The notes under the pieces were generated by a model, which saw only the letters and a program-made list of their open reading frames with translations, had not been told where the DNA came from and did not search any database. Shown here one piece after another: positions 46,305 through 58,866 of a DNA stretch of 64,000 nt (its first letter is position 1; every line of letters begins with the position of its first letter). This DNA is from Bauldia sp. (GTDB lineage Bacteria; Pseudomonadota; Alphaproteobacteria; Rhizobiales; Kaistiaceae): positions 62,001 through 126,000 of the forward strand of contig JAHCJZ010000005.1 in assembly GCA_026126025.1 (NCBI GenBank). Direction: 5' to 3'. The translations under genes were made by a program, and so were the position numbers.

Positions 46305-47315
46305 CTAGCGCAGCACATCGGTCCAGAGCTCGGACGGGTCCGGCTCCGGCGTCGTCGAGGCGAAGTCGGCGGCTTCGGTGACGATCGCGCGAACCTCGCG
46401 GTCGATATCCTTCAGCGCGTCCTCGGTGATCGCCCCCGCGGCGAGCATGCGCTGCTTCACCTGCTCGATCGGATCGTGCTCGGCCCGCATTCTGTCGACC
46501 TCCTCGCGGGTCCGGTATTTCGCGGGGTCCGACATCGAGTGGCCGCGATAGCGGTAGGTCTTCATCTCCAGGATGTAGGGTCCCTTCCCGCTCCGGCACC
46601 ATGCGACCGCCTTCTCGCCGGCGGCGCGCACGGCGCGGACGTCCATGCCGTCGACCTGCTCGCCCGGAAGGTCGAACGAGGAGCCGCGGCGCGAGAAATC
46701 GGTCTGCGCGCTCGCGCGCCCGGCCTCGGTGCCCATGGCGTAGCGGTTGTTCTCGATCACATAGACCACCGGAAGCTTCCACAGGCCCGCCATGTTGAAG
46801 CTCTCATAGACCTGGCCCTGGTTCGCCGCGCCGTCGCCGAAATAGGTGAGGCAGACGCGGTCATTGCCGCGGTAGCGGTTGGCGAAGGCGAGGCCGGTGC
46901 CGAGCGGCACCTGCGCGGCGACGATGCCGTGGCCGCCGAAGAAATTCCGCTCGCGGCTGAACATGTGCATCGAGCCGCCCTTGCCGCGCGAATAGCCGGT
47001 GGAGCGGCCGGTCAGCTCCGCCATCACGCCCCGGGCGTCCATGCCGGTCGCCAGCATGTGGCCGTGGTCGCGGTAGCCGGTGATGACCTGGTCGCTCTCC
47101 CCGATCGCCATCTGCATGCCGACCACGACGGCTTCCTGGCCGATATAGAGGTGGCAGAAGCCGCCGATGAGCCCCATGCCATACATCTGGCCGGCGCGCT
47201 CCTCGAAGCGGCGGATCAACAGCATCATCCGGTAGGCGGAAAGGTCTTCCTCGGGCGTCATCGCCGCAACGGCGGCGCCGTTGCCGTTCCGGGTGGTGCG
47301 CTGGGTCTTCGCCAT
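46305..47315 (-). CDS. pdhA: Pyruvate dehydrogenase E1 alpha subunit
   Basis: A 336-residue thiamine-diphosphate enzyme subunit. Conserved segments include RRFEERAGQMYGMGLIGGFCHLYIGQEAV, YRDHGH, GKGGSMHM, and the ThDP-binding GDGAANQGQVYESFNMA...VIENNRYAMGT; the phosphorylation-loop region YRYRGHSMSDPAKYRTREEV is intact. It works with PdhB as E1. The start ATG of MAKTQRT is chosen; upstream codons in frame look random. The upstream gap of 127 bases to ftsB probably carries the pdh promoter, although none was recognised. Confidence 0.96.
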   Translation of the reverse strand: MAKTQRTTRNGNGAAVAAMTPEEDLSAYRMMLLIRRFEERAGQMYGMGLIGGFCHLYIGQEAVVVGMQMAIGESDQVITGYRDHGHMLATGMDARGVMAELTGRSTGYSRGKGGSMHMFSRERNFFGGHGIVAAQVPLGTGLAFANRYRGNDRVCLTYFGDGAANQGQVYESFNMAGLWKLPVVYVIENNRYAMGTEAGRASAQTDFSRRGSSFDLPGEQVDGMDVRAVRAAGEKAVAWCRSGKGPYILEMKTYRYRGHSMSDPAKYRTREEVDRMRAEHDPIEQVKQRMLAAGAITEDALKDIDREVRAIVTEAADFASTTPEPDPSELWTDVLR

Positions 47316-47442
47316 AGGCCTCGCTCGTCGCCCGCTGCTCTCGCCCAAGCTTATGGCCCACCGCCGGAGAGAGTGGCAAGCCATTGACGACGCAGGGCAG
47401 CCCAGCGAAAGGCGCGGGGTTCCGCGGCGGAAAGCCGCGTCG

Positions 47443-47754
47443 CTAGGGCAGGATGATCACCTCGTTCGGCCCGATCATGTTGAGCGCCGCGCGTGCCCGC
47501 TCGTCCAGCATGTCGGGGTCGAGATTGGCGGGCCGCAGCAGCGCGACATGGCGCTCCAGCTCTCCGCGGTCCGCCCGCAGCTCCGCCAGCTCGCCTTCGA
47601 GCGCGGCCGCTTCCTCCGCGAACTCGGCCGCGGCGATCAGGCCATAGGTGCCGTGGAAGGCGTGGAACCCGAAATAGCCGAGATACGCCGCCGCCAGCGC
47701 CGGCAGGATGAGCCGGCGAAGACGGAACGCCGAATGTCTGCGAACGAGATTCAA
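47443..47754 (-). CDS. ftsB: Septum formation initiator FtsB/DivIC
   Basis: A 103-residue protein with one N-terminal membrane segment (LILPALAAAYLGYFGFHAFHG) followed by a periplasmic coiled coil (AEFAEEAAALEGELAELRADRGELERHVALL) and the closing PDMLDERARAALNMIGPNEVIIL, which is the FtsB/DivIC signature. It links FtsL and FtsQ in the divisome. Its place between eno and pdhA is standard for Hyphomicrobiales. Confidence 0.92.
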   Translation of the reverse strand: MNLVRRHSAFRLRRLILPALAAAYLGYFGFHAFHGTYGLIAAAEFAEEAAALEGELAELRADRGELERHVALLRPANLDPDMLDERARAALNMIGPNEVIILP

Positions 47755-47863
47755 AGCCGCACCCGGCGCATGAGGGACGGCCGGGAGCTTGGCGAAACAG
47801 GGTTAAGGCAGGGTTGAGATCACGCCAACGCACAGAAGCGCATCGCTGCGCTGGGCGAGCTCA

Positions 47864-48016
47864 CAATTGCGATTCCCGGGCAAGCGGCGGCGCGTAGCGC
47901 CGCTGCGCAGAACCGGGATCCAAGCGGCGTCGGCACAACACGGAGCCGTCGCGTGGACCCCCGGTTCGGCGGCGCAGCGCTATGCGCTGCCCCCTTGCCC
48001 GGGGAACGTGATGTTG
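47864..48016. repeat. Palindromic repeat element, family D (copy 2)
   Basis: About 153 bases: outer arms caattgcgattcccgggc and gcccggggaacgtgatgttg; inner inverted pair gcagaaccgggatcc and ggacccccggttc, plus a second inner pair ggcggcgcgtagcgcc / ggcgcagcgctatgcgc. It fills most of the 301-base gap between eno and ftsB, and nothing else is visible there. It is probably the transcription end of eno. Confidence 0.8.
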
Positions 48017-48055
48017 GTTGGGAGGCGCCGAGGCAACGACTCGGCTGCTGCATCC

Positions 48056-49339
<1,284 letters not shown>

Positions 49340-49465
49340 TCAGCTCCCGGCGGCCACCGCCGCCTCTTCCTCTTGTTCCCTGTGCGACGCGGCTTCTATC
49401 CGAGGCACCCGCAGGGCGGAAGGGGTTGCCGTCGCATGGGAGCCCTGTGCAAAAGCGCTGCCGCG

Positions 49466-50449
49466 ATGACCGAACTGATCCTGACCAATGGCGACTCGGC
49501 GGCGGAGCTGCTGGCGGCGGCCGGCCTTCGCGGCCGGATCGTGCCGTGGCGGGACGTGCTGCATGAGGGCCCGCTGAAGCCCGGCATGTCGCTGGAGCAG
49601 CAGTCGGACGTGCGGTCGGAATATCTCGCGGCGCGGTTCGGCCTCCCCTATGCCGACGTCCGCGCCGACATGCTGGCGCGCGACGCGATCCTCCGGAACC
49701 ACCACATCTTCGAGCGGATCACGATCTGGCTCGAGCACGACCTCTACGACCAGCTGCAGCTCCTGCAGATCCTTGCCTTCTTCGACCGCGAGCGCCGGAT
49801 CGACGGGCTGGTGCTGGTCCAGGCCGACGACTTCCTCGGCGCGCAACGGCCCGAAAGCATCCTCCGCTTCGCCGAGCGCGCCGTTCCGGTGACGCGGGCG
49901 ATGGTCGACACGGCGGGCCGGTTCTGGGCGGCGCTCACCGAACCGACGCCCCCGCCGCTGGTCCGCGCCATGGGGACGCTGCCGACCGAGGCGTTCCCGT
50001 TCCTGTGGCTGGCGCTGGAGCGGATGCTGGCGGAGCTGCCGGCGCCCGGCACCGGACTGTCGCGAAGCGAGCGGACGCTGCTTGCGGCGCTCGCCGATGC
50101 GCCGGCGACGCCGCGCCAGCTCTTCACGGCGCTGCTGGCATCCGAGGAGGCCGCCTTCATGGGCGACTGGAGCGCCTTCCGGATTCTCGACGATTTCAAC
50201 GCCGCGCCGCAGCCGCTGGTGGGCGGCCTTCCCGGCCCCTACCCTTGCACCGGCGCCGAGGCGGCGATCGAACGCTACGTGACCGCGACCGTCGCGATCA
50301 CGCCCCTCGGGCGGCGGGTTCTCGCCAGCGAGATCGACGCCATTGCCACGAACGGGATTGACCGGTGGTGGGGCGGGACCCACCTTGCGGGCAAGGATTG
50401 CTGGCGTTGGGACGCCGGCGCGCGCCGCCTGGTCCCGCCGGCTGCCTGA
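49466..50449 (+). CDS. DUF1835 family protein
   Basis: A 327-residue protein whose start, [33 protein letters not shown], is the conserved DUF1835 motif. A helical C-terminal half follows, with [27 protein letters not shown] and [11 protein letters not shown]-like segments that resemble a winged-helix region. Function is unknown. The ATG at 49466 precedes the conserved motif; an in-frame ATG at 49436 has a better ribosome site (ggaagggg) and would add ten residues. The gene is 10 bases in front of queF, so they are probably one operon. Confidence 0.8.
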   Translation: MTELILTNGDSAAELLAAAGLRGRIVPWRDVLHEGPLKPGMSLEQQSDVRSEYLAARFGLPYADVRADMLARDAILRNHHIFERITIWLEHDLYDQLQLLQILAFFDRERRIDGLVLVQADDFLGAQRPESILRFAERAVPVTRAMVDTAGRFWAALTEPTPPPLVRAMGTLPTEAFPFLWLALERMLAELPAPGTGLSRSERTLLAALADAPATPRQLFTALLASEEAAFMGDWSAFRILDDFNAAPQPLVGGLPGPYPCTGAEAAIERYVTATVAITPLGRRVLASEIDAIATNGIDRWWGGTHLAGKDCWRWDAGARRLVPPAA

Positions 50450-50459
50450 GGAAACGACG

Positions 50460-50912
50460 ATGTCCGACACCACCCTGCAGCTCGGCCGCCCCGCGGCCAT
50501 CCCGGCAAGCCCGGCGGAAGCGGTGCTCGACCGCGTGCCCAACCCCCACGCCGACACCGCCTATGTCACCCGCTTCACCGCGCCGGAGTTCACCTCGCTC
50601 TGCCCGGTCACCGGCCAGCCCGACTTCGCCCATCTCGTCATCGACTACGTGCCGGGCGACTGGCTTGTCGAGTCGAAATCGCTGAAGCTCTACCTCACGT
50701 CATTCCGCAACCACGGCGCCTTCCACGAAGATTGCACCGTGATGATCGGCAAGCGGCTGGTCGAACTGCTCCAGCCGCAATGGCTGCGCATCGGCGGCTA
50801 CTGGTACCCCCGCGGCGGTATGCCGATCGACGTGTTCTGGCAGACCGGCACGCCGCCGGCCGACGTATGGCTGCCCGACACCGGCGTCGCGCCCTATCGC
50901 GGCCGGGGCTAG
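50460..50912 (+). CDS. queF: NADPH-dependent 7-cyano-7-deazaguanine reductase QueF
   Basis: A 150-residue enzyme of the short, single-domain QueF type. The active-site Cys48 and Asp55 are in [20 protein letters not shown]; the motif [22 protein letters not shown] carries the conserved Glu, Ser and His that bind preQ0. It makes preQ1 for queuosine in tRNA. Other queuosine genes (queC, queD, queE, tgt) are not in the window. Confidence 0.95.
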   Translation: MSDTTLQLGRPAAIPASPAEAVLDRVPNPHADTAYVTRFTAPEFTSLCPVTGQPDFAHLVIDYVPGDWLVESKSLKLYLTSFRNHGAFHEDCTVMIGKRLVELLQPQWLRIGGYWYPRGGMPIDVFWQTGTPPADVWLPDTGVAPYRGRG

Positions 50913-50984
50913 GCGCGGTCTTACTCACCCTTGTCGTCATCCCGGCGGAAGGCGCGGTGACGAGCAAGGGGTGTTCGCGCGCGG

Positions 50985-51512
50985 CTAGCGACCTGCCGAA
51001 GCCAACCGTAACTTCTCAACGAGGGTCGCCGGCTCGATGCTTGTCACCAGCAGGTCATCAAGACCGAACGGACATTGCACCGGGCTCGCTTCCAGAAGGG
51101 CACCGCCCGCGTCCGACGCCCCGGTGATGATCTGACGCCGTGCGCTGCGCCAGACCCGGTCCAGGTCGATCTTCTGCCGCATCGATGGGGCGTAGCGTGA
51201 GATTGCTTCAGCGGAGAAGCCGACGATCTCACCCATCCAATGCCGGACGGAAAGGGCTTCAGGCTCTCCTGCAATCTTGAGCAGGTGCAGGAAGATCTGC
51301 CGGATCATGCTTTCCACCGCCGCCGTTTCATTCCGCTCCACCGTCTCGATCTCCTCCACGACATTGTCGATGTCGAGTTCGGGCGGAAGGTCTCGCACGC
51401 CTTTAAGAGCGCGCAACGCACCAGCCTGCTGCTCCGACCACAGCACGATGTCTTCGTCGTAAAGCTGGCGGATTTCTTGGGGCCGGACGGTCCGGCTTGC
51501 GGTCTTGGCCAT
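50985..51512 (-). CDS. DUF29 family protein
   Basis: A 175-residue cytoplasmic, helical protein. The pattern QLYDEDIVLWSEQQAGALRALKG, followed by DIDNVVEEIETVERNETAAVESMIRQIFLHLLK, is that of DUF29, a family abundant in cyanobacteria and some alphaproteobacteria. No catalytic role is established. It lies 12 bases behind pyrG on the same strand, so it may be read through from it. The C-terminal part after residue 115 (ASPVQCPFGLDDLL) is typical of the family. Confidence 0.85.
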   Translation of the reverse strand: MAKTASRTVRPQEIRQLYDEDIVLWSEQQAGALRALKGVRDLPPELDIDNVVEEIETVERNETAAVESMIRQIFLHLLKIAGEPEALSVRHWMGEIVGFSAEAISRYAPSMRQKIDLDRVWRSARRQIITGASDAGGALLEASPVQCPFGLDDLLVTSIEPATLVEKLRLASAGR

Positions 51513-51524
51513 GGTCTGACGCTA

Positions 51525-53198
<1,674 letters not shown>

Positions 53199-53269
53199 TC
53201 ACGCTGTCCCCGCCGCAATTGCATGGCCGGCGGGTTGACCCGCCGGCGAATCGCCTGGAACGGCAAGGG

Positions 53270-53812
53270 CTACTGGTCGTCCGGAACCACCGGAGCGGGC
53301 TCGTCGGCGGCCGGCTGACCGGCCGCGGGTTCCGCCCCCGCATCGTCGGGAACGTCGACCGGCGCCGGCGCGGCGTCGACCGCGGCGCCGCCGGCGTCAT
53401 CCGGCACGTCCACCGCGCCGTCGGCCGGGACGAGGTTGACCGCTCCGCCGGCGTCGTCGGGCACGTCGGCCGGCGTTTCCGCGCCCGGGAAGCCGCCGAG
53501 GATGTCGAGGAGGCCGCCGCCCTGCGGGCGATCCTCGACCGGGAGGCCCTCGCCGCTGTTGACGTTGAGGTTGTCGAGAACCGAGCCGCCGCCGTCGAGG
53601 CGCGCGAGCACGGTGAGGACGATCGAGGTCGCGAAGAACCCGGCCGCGAGATAGGCCGTCACCCGGGTGAGGACGTTCCCCTGCCCCCGCGCGGCCATGA
53701 AGCTGCTGCCACCGCCGATCCCCAGCGCGCCGCCTTCGGAGCGCTGCAGGAGGACCAGCGCGATCAGCGACGCCACCACCATGAGGTGGATGACAATGAT
53801 GACGGTTTCCAT
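53270..53812 (-). CDS. secG: Preprotein translocase subunit SecG with long acidic tail
   Basis: A 180-residue protein. The first 75 residues are a normal SecG: two membrane segments (VIIVIHLMVVASLIALVLLQR and VTAYLAAGFFATSIVLTVLA) with GGGSSFMAARGQGNVLTR between. The remaining 100 residues are an acidic Ala/Pro/Asp tail with repeated (D/N)VPDDAGG-type motifs ending in VVPDDQ. SecG helps SecYE move proteins across the inner membrane. A long tail occurs in other alphaproteobacteria, but the regular repeat is notable. The gene lies between tpiA and pyrG. Confidence 0.93.
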   Translation of the reverse strand: METVIIVIHLMVVASLIALVLLQRSEGGALGIGGGSSFMAARGQGNVLTRVTAYLAAGFFATSIVLTVLARLDGGGSVLDNLNVNSGEGLPVEDRPQGGGLLDILGGFPGAETPADVPDDAGGAVNLVPADGAVDVPDDAGGAAVDAAPAPVDVPDDAGAEPAAGQPAADEPAPVVPDDQ

Positions 53813-53890
53813 CGATGAGATTGTCCAGATGCCGGGTTTGGCCGGGCTTTTACACGAACGTCCCTGACCTTGCTACCGCGGCCGGCGCGG

Positions 53891-54649
53891 CTATTCGGCC
53901 GGTCGCGCCGCATTGATGATGGCGAGGAAATCCGCCGCCTTGAGGCTCGCGCCGCCGACCAGCGCGCCGTCGACCCCCGCCACCGCGAAGATCTCCGCCG
54001 CATTGTCCGGCTTGACCGAGCCGCCATAGAGGATGCGCATTCCCGCGCCGTCCTCGCCGAACCGCTCGGCGAGCCTGGCGCCTATGTGGGCATGCATCTC
54101 GGCGATGTCAGCCCCGGTCGGGGTGAGGCCGGTGCCGATGGCCCAGACCGGCTCGTAGGCGATGACGAGGTTGCGGGCGCGCGCACCGTCCGGCACCGAG
54201 CCGGCGAGCTGCCCCTCGACGACCGCCAGCGCCTCGCCGGCCTCGCGCTGGGCCCGGGTCTCGCCGACGCAGAGGATGACCGTCAGCCCGGCGCGCCAGC
54301 CGGCCTCGGCCTTGGCGCGCACGACGGCGTCGGTCTCGCCATGGTCGGCGCGGCGCTCGGAGTGACCGACGATGACGTAGGTGGCGCCGGCATCGGCCAG
54401 CATCTCGGCGGCGAGGTCGCCGGTATGGGCACCCGAGACCTCAGCATGGCAGTCCTGGCCACCGACCAGGATCGGCGACCCGCCGACGACGATATGCGCC
54501 CGCGAGATCAGCGTCGCCGGCGGACACACGGCCACCTCGACGCCCGGCGGATTGGCGAGGCCGGTCTTCACCGCCTCGATCTCCATCAGGCTCGCCTTGC
54601 TGCCGTTCATCTTCCAGTTGCCCGCGACGAGGCGTGTTTTCGCAGTCAT
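53891..54649 (-). CDS. tpiA: Triose-phosphate isomerase
   Basis: A 252-residue TIM barrel: [16 protein letters not shown] has the active Asn and Lys, [17 protein letters not shown] the catalytic His, [18 protein letters not shown] the catalytic Glu, and [16 protein letters not shown] the phosphate loop. It interconverts dihydroxyacetone phosphate and glyceraldehyde 3-phosphate. The gene is divergent from the exported-protein gene at 54790, with 140 bases shared. Confidence 0.97.
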   Translation of the reverse strand: MTAKTRLVAGNWKMNGSKASLMEIEAVKTGLANPPGVEVAVCPPATLISRAHIVVGGSPILVGGQDCHAEVSGAHTGDLAAEMLADAGATYVIVGHSERRADHGETDAVVRAKAEAGWRAGLTVILCVGETRAQREAGEALAVVEGQLAGSVPDGARARNLVIAYEPVWAIGTGLTPTGADIAEMHAHIGARLAERFGEDGAGMRILYGGSVKPDNAAEIFAVAGVDGALVGGASLKAADFLAIINAARPAE

Positions 54650-54789
54650 CGGCTTCTCCCTTTGGCGGCCTGTTGCGCGCGCCCTTGCAAGTCGGGCCCG
54701 GGAGCCCTAGCAAAATTCGCCCCCGGCACAAGCCGGCAATGCGTCCCAGACCGTTCCGGACGGTCCAGAGGCAGAGGCTTGAGGAAACG

Positions 54790-55314
54790 ATGACCAGAGC
54801 AAGGCAGACCACGTATCGCGTTCTCGGCGCCGCCATCGTCACGGCGGCCCTTGCCGGCAGCGCCCTCGCCGAGGGTAGCTGGGTCCGCGGCGGCTCGTTC
54901 GAGAACAATGAGCCCGTGGCCTTCGGCCGCTACCTCGCGGAGGCGACCGACGCGCAGATGACGGTGCGCTGCGCCGACAGCGAGCTGTCGATCGATGCCG
55001 GCGTCGCCGGCGCGGGCGCCCTTCCCGAAGGCCTTGCCGAGGGCGACACGACCAGCGTCGGCTTCGTACTGATCGGGACCGACGGGGCCGAGCTCGGCTC
55101 CACCGACGCCGAGGGTCCGCTCCGCATCCGGCCGGACGGTGCGGTTGTGGTGACGCTGGCCGGCGAGGCGGCGGCGCCGCTGGCGGCGCTGCTGCTCGAG
55201 CCGGCCGAGAGCCTCGCCGTGACGATCGGCGCCGAGACCCGCCCGGTGGTGATGACTGGTGCCGCGGCCATCTTCGCCGGCATCGCCGCAAGCTGCGACG
55301 CCTGGCCGAAATAG
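54790..55314 (+). CDS. Exported hypothetical protein
   Basis: A 174-residue protein with a signal peptide (VLGAAIVTAALAGSALA, probably cleaved before EGSWV). The mature part is small and acidic with two cysteines (TVRCADSEL near residue 62 and AASCDAWPK at the end) that could form a disulfide. The overall shape, a beta-rich domain opening SWVRGGSFENNEPVAFGRYL, recalls exported proteins of unknown function in Hyphomicrobiales. No family is assigned. It lies between tpiA and ppiD and is 95 bases before ppiD. Confidence 0.65.
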   Translation: MTRARQTTYRVLGAAIVTAALAGSALAEGSWVRGGSFENNEPVAFGRYLAEATDAQMTVRCADSELSIDAGVAGAGALPEGLAEGDTTSVGFVLIGTDGAELGSTDAEGPLRIRPDGAVVVTLAGEAAAPLAALLLEPAESLAVTIGAETRPVVMTGAAAIFAGIAASCDAWPK

Positions 55315-55409
55315 CCCGCTTGCGCCGCGCCTTGCCCGGCGGGAGCGCGATTCCTATTATCCCGCCGACTGTTGCGGCCCGACGCCGCCACGATCCCTGA
55401 AAGGCTTCC

Positions 55410-57284
55410 ATGCTCGATACGCTCCGAAAGCGCACCGGCGGCTGGACCGCGCGCATCCTGATCGCGATCCTGGTCATCAGCTTCGCGGTCTGGGGCATTC
55501 CGGGCATTCTCGACCAGCCCGGCGGCCGGCCGGTCGCCGTGATCGGCGAGACCGAGATCTCGGCGCTGCAGTTCCAGGAGGCGTATCAGCGCGAGGTGCA
55601 GTCCGTCAGCCAGCAGCTCGGGCGCGGCATCACGCCGACGGAGGCCGTTAACTTCAATCTACCCAACGTCGTCCTCGGCCGTCTCGCCCTTACCGCGACG
55701 CTCGACGACCATGCGACGGCGCTCGGCCTCGGGCTGACCGACGAAGGCGTCGGCCGGGCGATCCTCGCCGATCCGAATTTCCAGACCGGCTCGGGCCAGT
55801 TCAACACTGCCGGCTTCAACAGCTTCCTGCGTCAGAACAATCTGAGCGAGGGCGCCTATATCCGCACCCGGCGCGAGCAGGAGCTGCGGACGCAGATCGT
55901 CGCCGCGGTCGCCGACCGGCTCGGCCTCCCTGCGGCCTACGACCAGCTTCTCCATTCCTACGACAACGAAGCCCGGACGATCCGCTACGTCACGCTGACG
56001 CCGGACACGGTCGAGGCCGCGCCTGAGCCGACCGAGGAGGAGCTGACGGCCTATTTCGAGGAGAACGCCGCGAACTGGAGCGCGGCGGAGACCCGGTCGC
56101 TTGCCGTCACCGAGCTGAACCCCGCCGTCTTCGCCGACCCCTCGACCGTCACCGAGGAAGAGGCGGAGGCCGCCTATCAGGCGCGGATCGCGACCTTCAG
56201 CACCGCCGAGACGCGCCGGGTGCGCCAAGTCGTGTTCCCGACGCGCGCACGCGCCGACGAGGTGGCCGCGCTTCTCGCCGCCGGCCAGACCTTCGACCAG
56301 CTCGTCGAAGCCGGCGAGATCGCGCCGGCCGACCTCGGCGTCGTCGACCGGAACGATTTGCGCGACCCGGCAGTCGCCGAGGCGGCCTTCGCGCTTGCGG
56401 AGGGCGAGACCAGCGCCGTGTTCGACGGCCGCGCCGGCGCCACCATCGTCAACGTCTCCGCGATCAACGCGCCCGTGGTGACGCCGTTCGAGGAGGTGCG
56501 CGACGACCTGGTTCAGACGCTTGCCGAGGAGCACGCGGTCACCGAGGTGAACGACCTCCACCCGCAGATCGAAGACGCCCTCGCCGGCGGCGCGACGGTC
56601 ACTGCCATCGCCGAGCAGTTCGGCCTGCCGCTGACGATCATTCCGTCGGTCGATGCCAGCGGCAACGACATCGACGGCAATCCGGTGACCGTCCCCGGCG
56701 GCCAGCAGCTGGTGAACGGGGCCTTTGCCAGCGATGTCGGCCTCTCCAACCCGCCGATTCAGCAGACGCGCTGGAGCTTCGTCTGGTACGACGTGACCGA
56801 GGTCTCGCCGCCCCACCAGCGGCCGCTGGACGAGGTTCGCGACGCCGTCGTCGCCGCCTGGCAGCAGGATTCGGTCGCGACGCGCCTCGCCATACTCGCC
56901 GGCGACATGCTGGTGCGGGTGCGCGCGGGCGCGACCTTCGAGGAAGCGGCGGACGCGCTTGGTCTCGCGGTTACGGTGGAGACCGCCGAGGGCCTGACCC
57001 GCGGCGGCACAGTGCCGGAAAGCCTGTCGTCCGCGGCGGTGCAGACCGCCTTCACCGGCCCTGAAGGTTATGTCGACACCGCTGCCGCCCCCGACGGCGA
57101 AAGCGCGATCGTGCTGCAGGTCGTCGCCGTCAGCCTTCCCGAGGGCGAACCAGACGCCGCGCTCGCCGGCGACGTCGCCACCGAGTTCTCCGACGACATG
57201 TTCCGCGCCTATGCGCAGGCCGTCCAGAACGAGATGAACGTCACCATCAACCCTGCCGCTCTCGAAGCGGCGATCGGCCTCTAG
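55410..57284 (+). CDS. ppiD: Peptidylprolyl isomerase PpiD / SurA-type periplasmic chaperone
   Basis: A 624-residue protein. One N-terminal membrane anchor (ILIAILVISFAVWGIPGIL) is followed by a SurA_N_3-like helical domain and a parvulin PPIase domain at about residues 265-355 (ETRRVRQVVFPTRARADEVAALLAAGQTFDQLVEAGE...GVVDRNDLRDPAVAEAAFAL). Such proteins help outer-membrane or secreted proteins fold as they leave SecYEG. The gene lies 19 bases ahead of trpE, so trpE is probably transcribed with it. Confidence 0.92.
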   Translation: MLDTLRKRTGGWTARILIAILVISFAVWGIPGILDQPGGRPVAVIGETEISALQFQEAYQREVQSVSQQLGRGITPTEAVNFNLPNVVLGRLALTATLDDHATALGLGLTDEGVGRAILADPNFQTGSGQFNTAGFNSFLRQNNLSEGAYIRTRREQELRTQIVAAVADRLGLPAAYDQLLHSYDNEARTIRYVTLTPDTVEAAPEPTEEELTAYFEENAANWSAAETRSLAVTELNPAVFADPSTVTEEEAEAAYQARIATFSTAETRRVRQVVFPTRARADEVAALLAAGQTFDQLVEAGEIAPADLGVVDRNDLRDPAVAEAAFALAEGETSAVFDGRAGATIVNVSAINAPVVTPFEEVRDDLVQTLAEEHAVTEVNDLHPQIEDALAGGATVTAIAEQFGLPLTIIPSVDASGNDIDGNPVTVPGGQQLVNGAFASDVGLSNPPIQQTRWSFVWYDVTEVSPPHQRPLDEVRDAVVAAWQQDSVATRLAILAGDMLVRVRAGATFEEAADALGLAVTVETAEGLTRGGTVPESLSSAAVQTAFTGPEGYVDTAAAPDGESAIVLQVVAVSLPEGEPDAALAGDVATEFSDDMFRAYAQAVQNEMNVTINPAALEAAIGL

Positions 57285-57303
57285 CGGGCCGCCGGGCGGT
57301 GTC

Positions 57304-58812
57304 ATGCTGATCGAGCCGCCCGTCGACCGCTTCACGCGCGCCTACGATTCCGGCACGCCGCAGGTCGTCTGGACCCGTCTCGTCGCCGACCTCGAGACGC
57401 CGGTCTCGGCGATGCTGAAGCTGTCGGCCGGCCGGGCGAACTGCTTCCTCCTGGAGTCGGTCGAGGGCGGCGCGGTGCGCGGCCGCTATTCGGTGATCGG
57501 CGTCGACCCCGACCTCATCTTCCGCATCCGCGACGGCGCGGCCGAGATCGACCGCGCCCCGGCGGGCGGCGGCGGCTTCACGCCGATGAACGCGCGTCCA
57601 CTCGACGCCCTGCGCGCGGTGGTGCGGGAATCCTCCATCGACATGCCGCCGGGCCTGCCGCCTATGTCGGCCGGCGTCTTCGGCTATCTCGGCTACGACA
57701 TGGTCCGCGAGATGGAGGAGCTGGCGCCGCCCGGCCCCGATCCGCTCGGCCTGCCCGATGCGATCATGCTGCGCCCGACGGTGATCGTCGCCTTCGATTC
57801 GGTGAAGGACGAGATGATCGTCGTGACGCCGGTACGCCCCGACGGGTCGCGCGCGGCCGACGCGCATGCCCGCGCGGTCGACCGGCTGACCGCGATCGTC
57901 GAGGCGCTCGACGCGCCGCTCCCCAAGGCGGCCGACGGCGCCGCCGACGTCACCGCGGAAGAGCCGAAGTCGAACACGCCGAAGGACCGCTATCTCGACA
58001 TGGTGGCGCAGGCGAAGGAATACATCGCGGCCGGCGACATCTTCCAGGTCGTGCTGTCGCAGCGCTTCGAGACCCCCTTCACGCTGCCGCCTTTCGCGCT
58101 CTATCGCGCGCTCCGCCGCACCAACCCCTCGCCCTTCCTCTACTATCTCGACTTCGGCGGCTTCGCGCTGGCGGGTTCAAGCCCGGAGATCCTGGTCCGG
58201 GTGCGCGACGGCGAGGTCTCGATCCGCCCGATCGCCGGCACCCGCCCGCGCGGCGAGACCCCGGAAACCGACAAGCGCCTCGCCGAGGAGCTCCTCGCCG
58301 ACCCCAAGGAGCGCGCCGAGCACCTGATGCTGCTCGACCTCGGCCGGAACGACGTCGGCCGGGTCGCCGAGATCGGCTCGGTGAAGGTCACCGACCAGTT
58401 CTTCCTCGAATATTACAGCCACGTCATGCACATCGTGTCGAACGTGGTCGGCCGCCTCGCGCCGCAGCACGACGCGATCGCCGCCCTCGCCGCCGGCTTC
58501 CCCGCCGGCACCGTCTCCGGCGCGCCGAAGGTCCGCGCGATGGAGATCATCGACGAGCTGGAGAGCGAGAAGCGCGGCATCTACGCCGGCTGCGTGGGCT
58601 ATTTCTCGGCCGGCGGCGCCATGGACACCTGCATCGTGCTGCGCACCGGCCTGGTGAAGGATGGGGTGATGTACGTCCAGTCCGGCGCGGGAATCGTGGC
58701 GGACTCCGTGCCCGAAAGCGAGTATGAGGAATGCCGCGCCAAGGCTCGGGCTCTGTTCCGTGCCGCGGAAGAGGCGGTCCGGTTCGCCTCCGCAGTGGGG
58801 CGGGGTCAGTAG
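57304..58812 (+). CDS. trpE: Anthranilate synthase component I
   Basis: A 502-residue enzyme with the N-terminal domain containing the feedback site (CFLLESVEGGAVRGRYSVIG, the Leu-Glu-Ser motif that binds tryptophan) and the chorismate-binding C-terminal domain (YLDMVAQAKEYIAAGDIFQVVLSQRFE, GSSPEILVRV, IAGTRPRGETPETDKRL, FPAGTVSGAPKVRAMEIIDELE). It makes anthranilate from chorismate with the glutaminase TrpG. Related species have trpG close behind; here trpG is 5 kb away, beyond an accessory cargo. No trp leader peptide is visible in the short gap after ppiD. Confidence 0.97.
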   Translation: MLIEPPVDRFTRAYDSGTPQVVWTRLVADLETPVSAMLKLSAGRANCFLLESVEGGAVRGRYSVIGVDPDLIFRIRDGAAEIDRAPAGGGGFTPMNARPLDALRAVVRESSIDMPPGLPPMSAGVFGYLGYDMVREMEELAPPGPDPLGLPDAIMLRPTVIVAFDSVKDEMIVVTPVRPDGSRAADAHARAVDRLTAIVEALDAPLPKAADGAADVTAEEPKSNTPKDRYLDMVAQAKEYIAAGDIFQVVLSQRFETPFTLPPFALYRALRRTNPSPFLYYLDFGGFALAGSSPEILVRVRDGEVSIRPIAGTRPRGETPETDKRLAEELLADPKERAEHLMLLDLGRNDVGRVAEIGSVKVTDQFFLEYYSHVMHIVSNVVGRLAPQHDAIAALAAGFPAGTVSGAPKVRAMEIIDELESEKRGIYAGCVGYFSAGGAMDTCIVLRTGLVKDGVMYVQSGAGIVADSVPESEYEECRAKARALFRAAEEAVRFASAVGRGQ

Positions 58813-58834
58813 CCTCCGCTTCTCCGCACGCGCT

Positions 58835-58866
58835 CCTCGTTATTCCGGCGAAGGCCGGAATCCAGC
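58835..58866. repeat. Palindromic repeat, family B, single left half
   Basis: ctcgttattccggcgaaggc continuing cggaatccag, the left half of a family B element. No right half follows within 60 bases, unlike the complete copies at 28132 and 37556; the matching right half is at 63725-63757, across the cargo region. It lies 22 bases behind the trpE stop. Confidence 0.8.
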
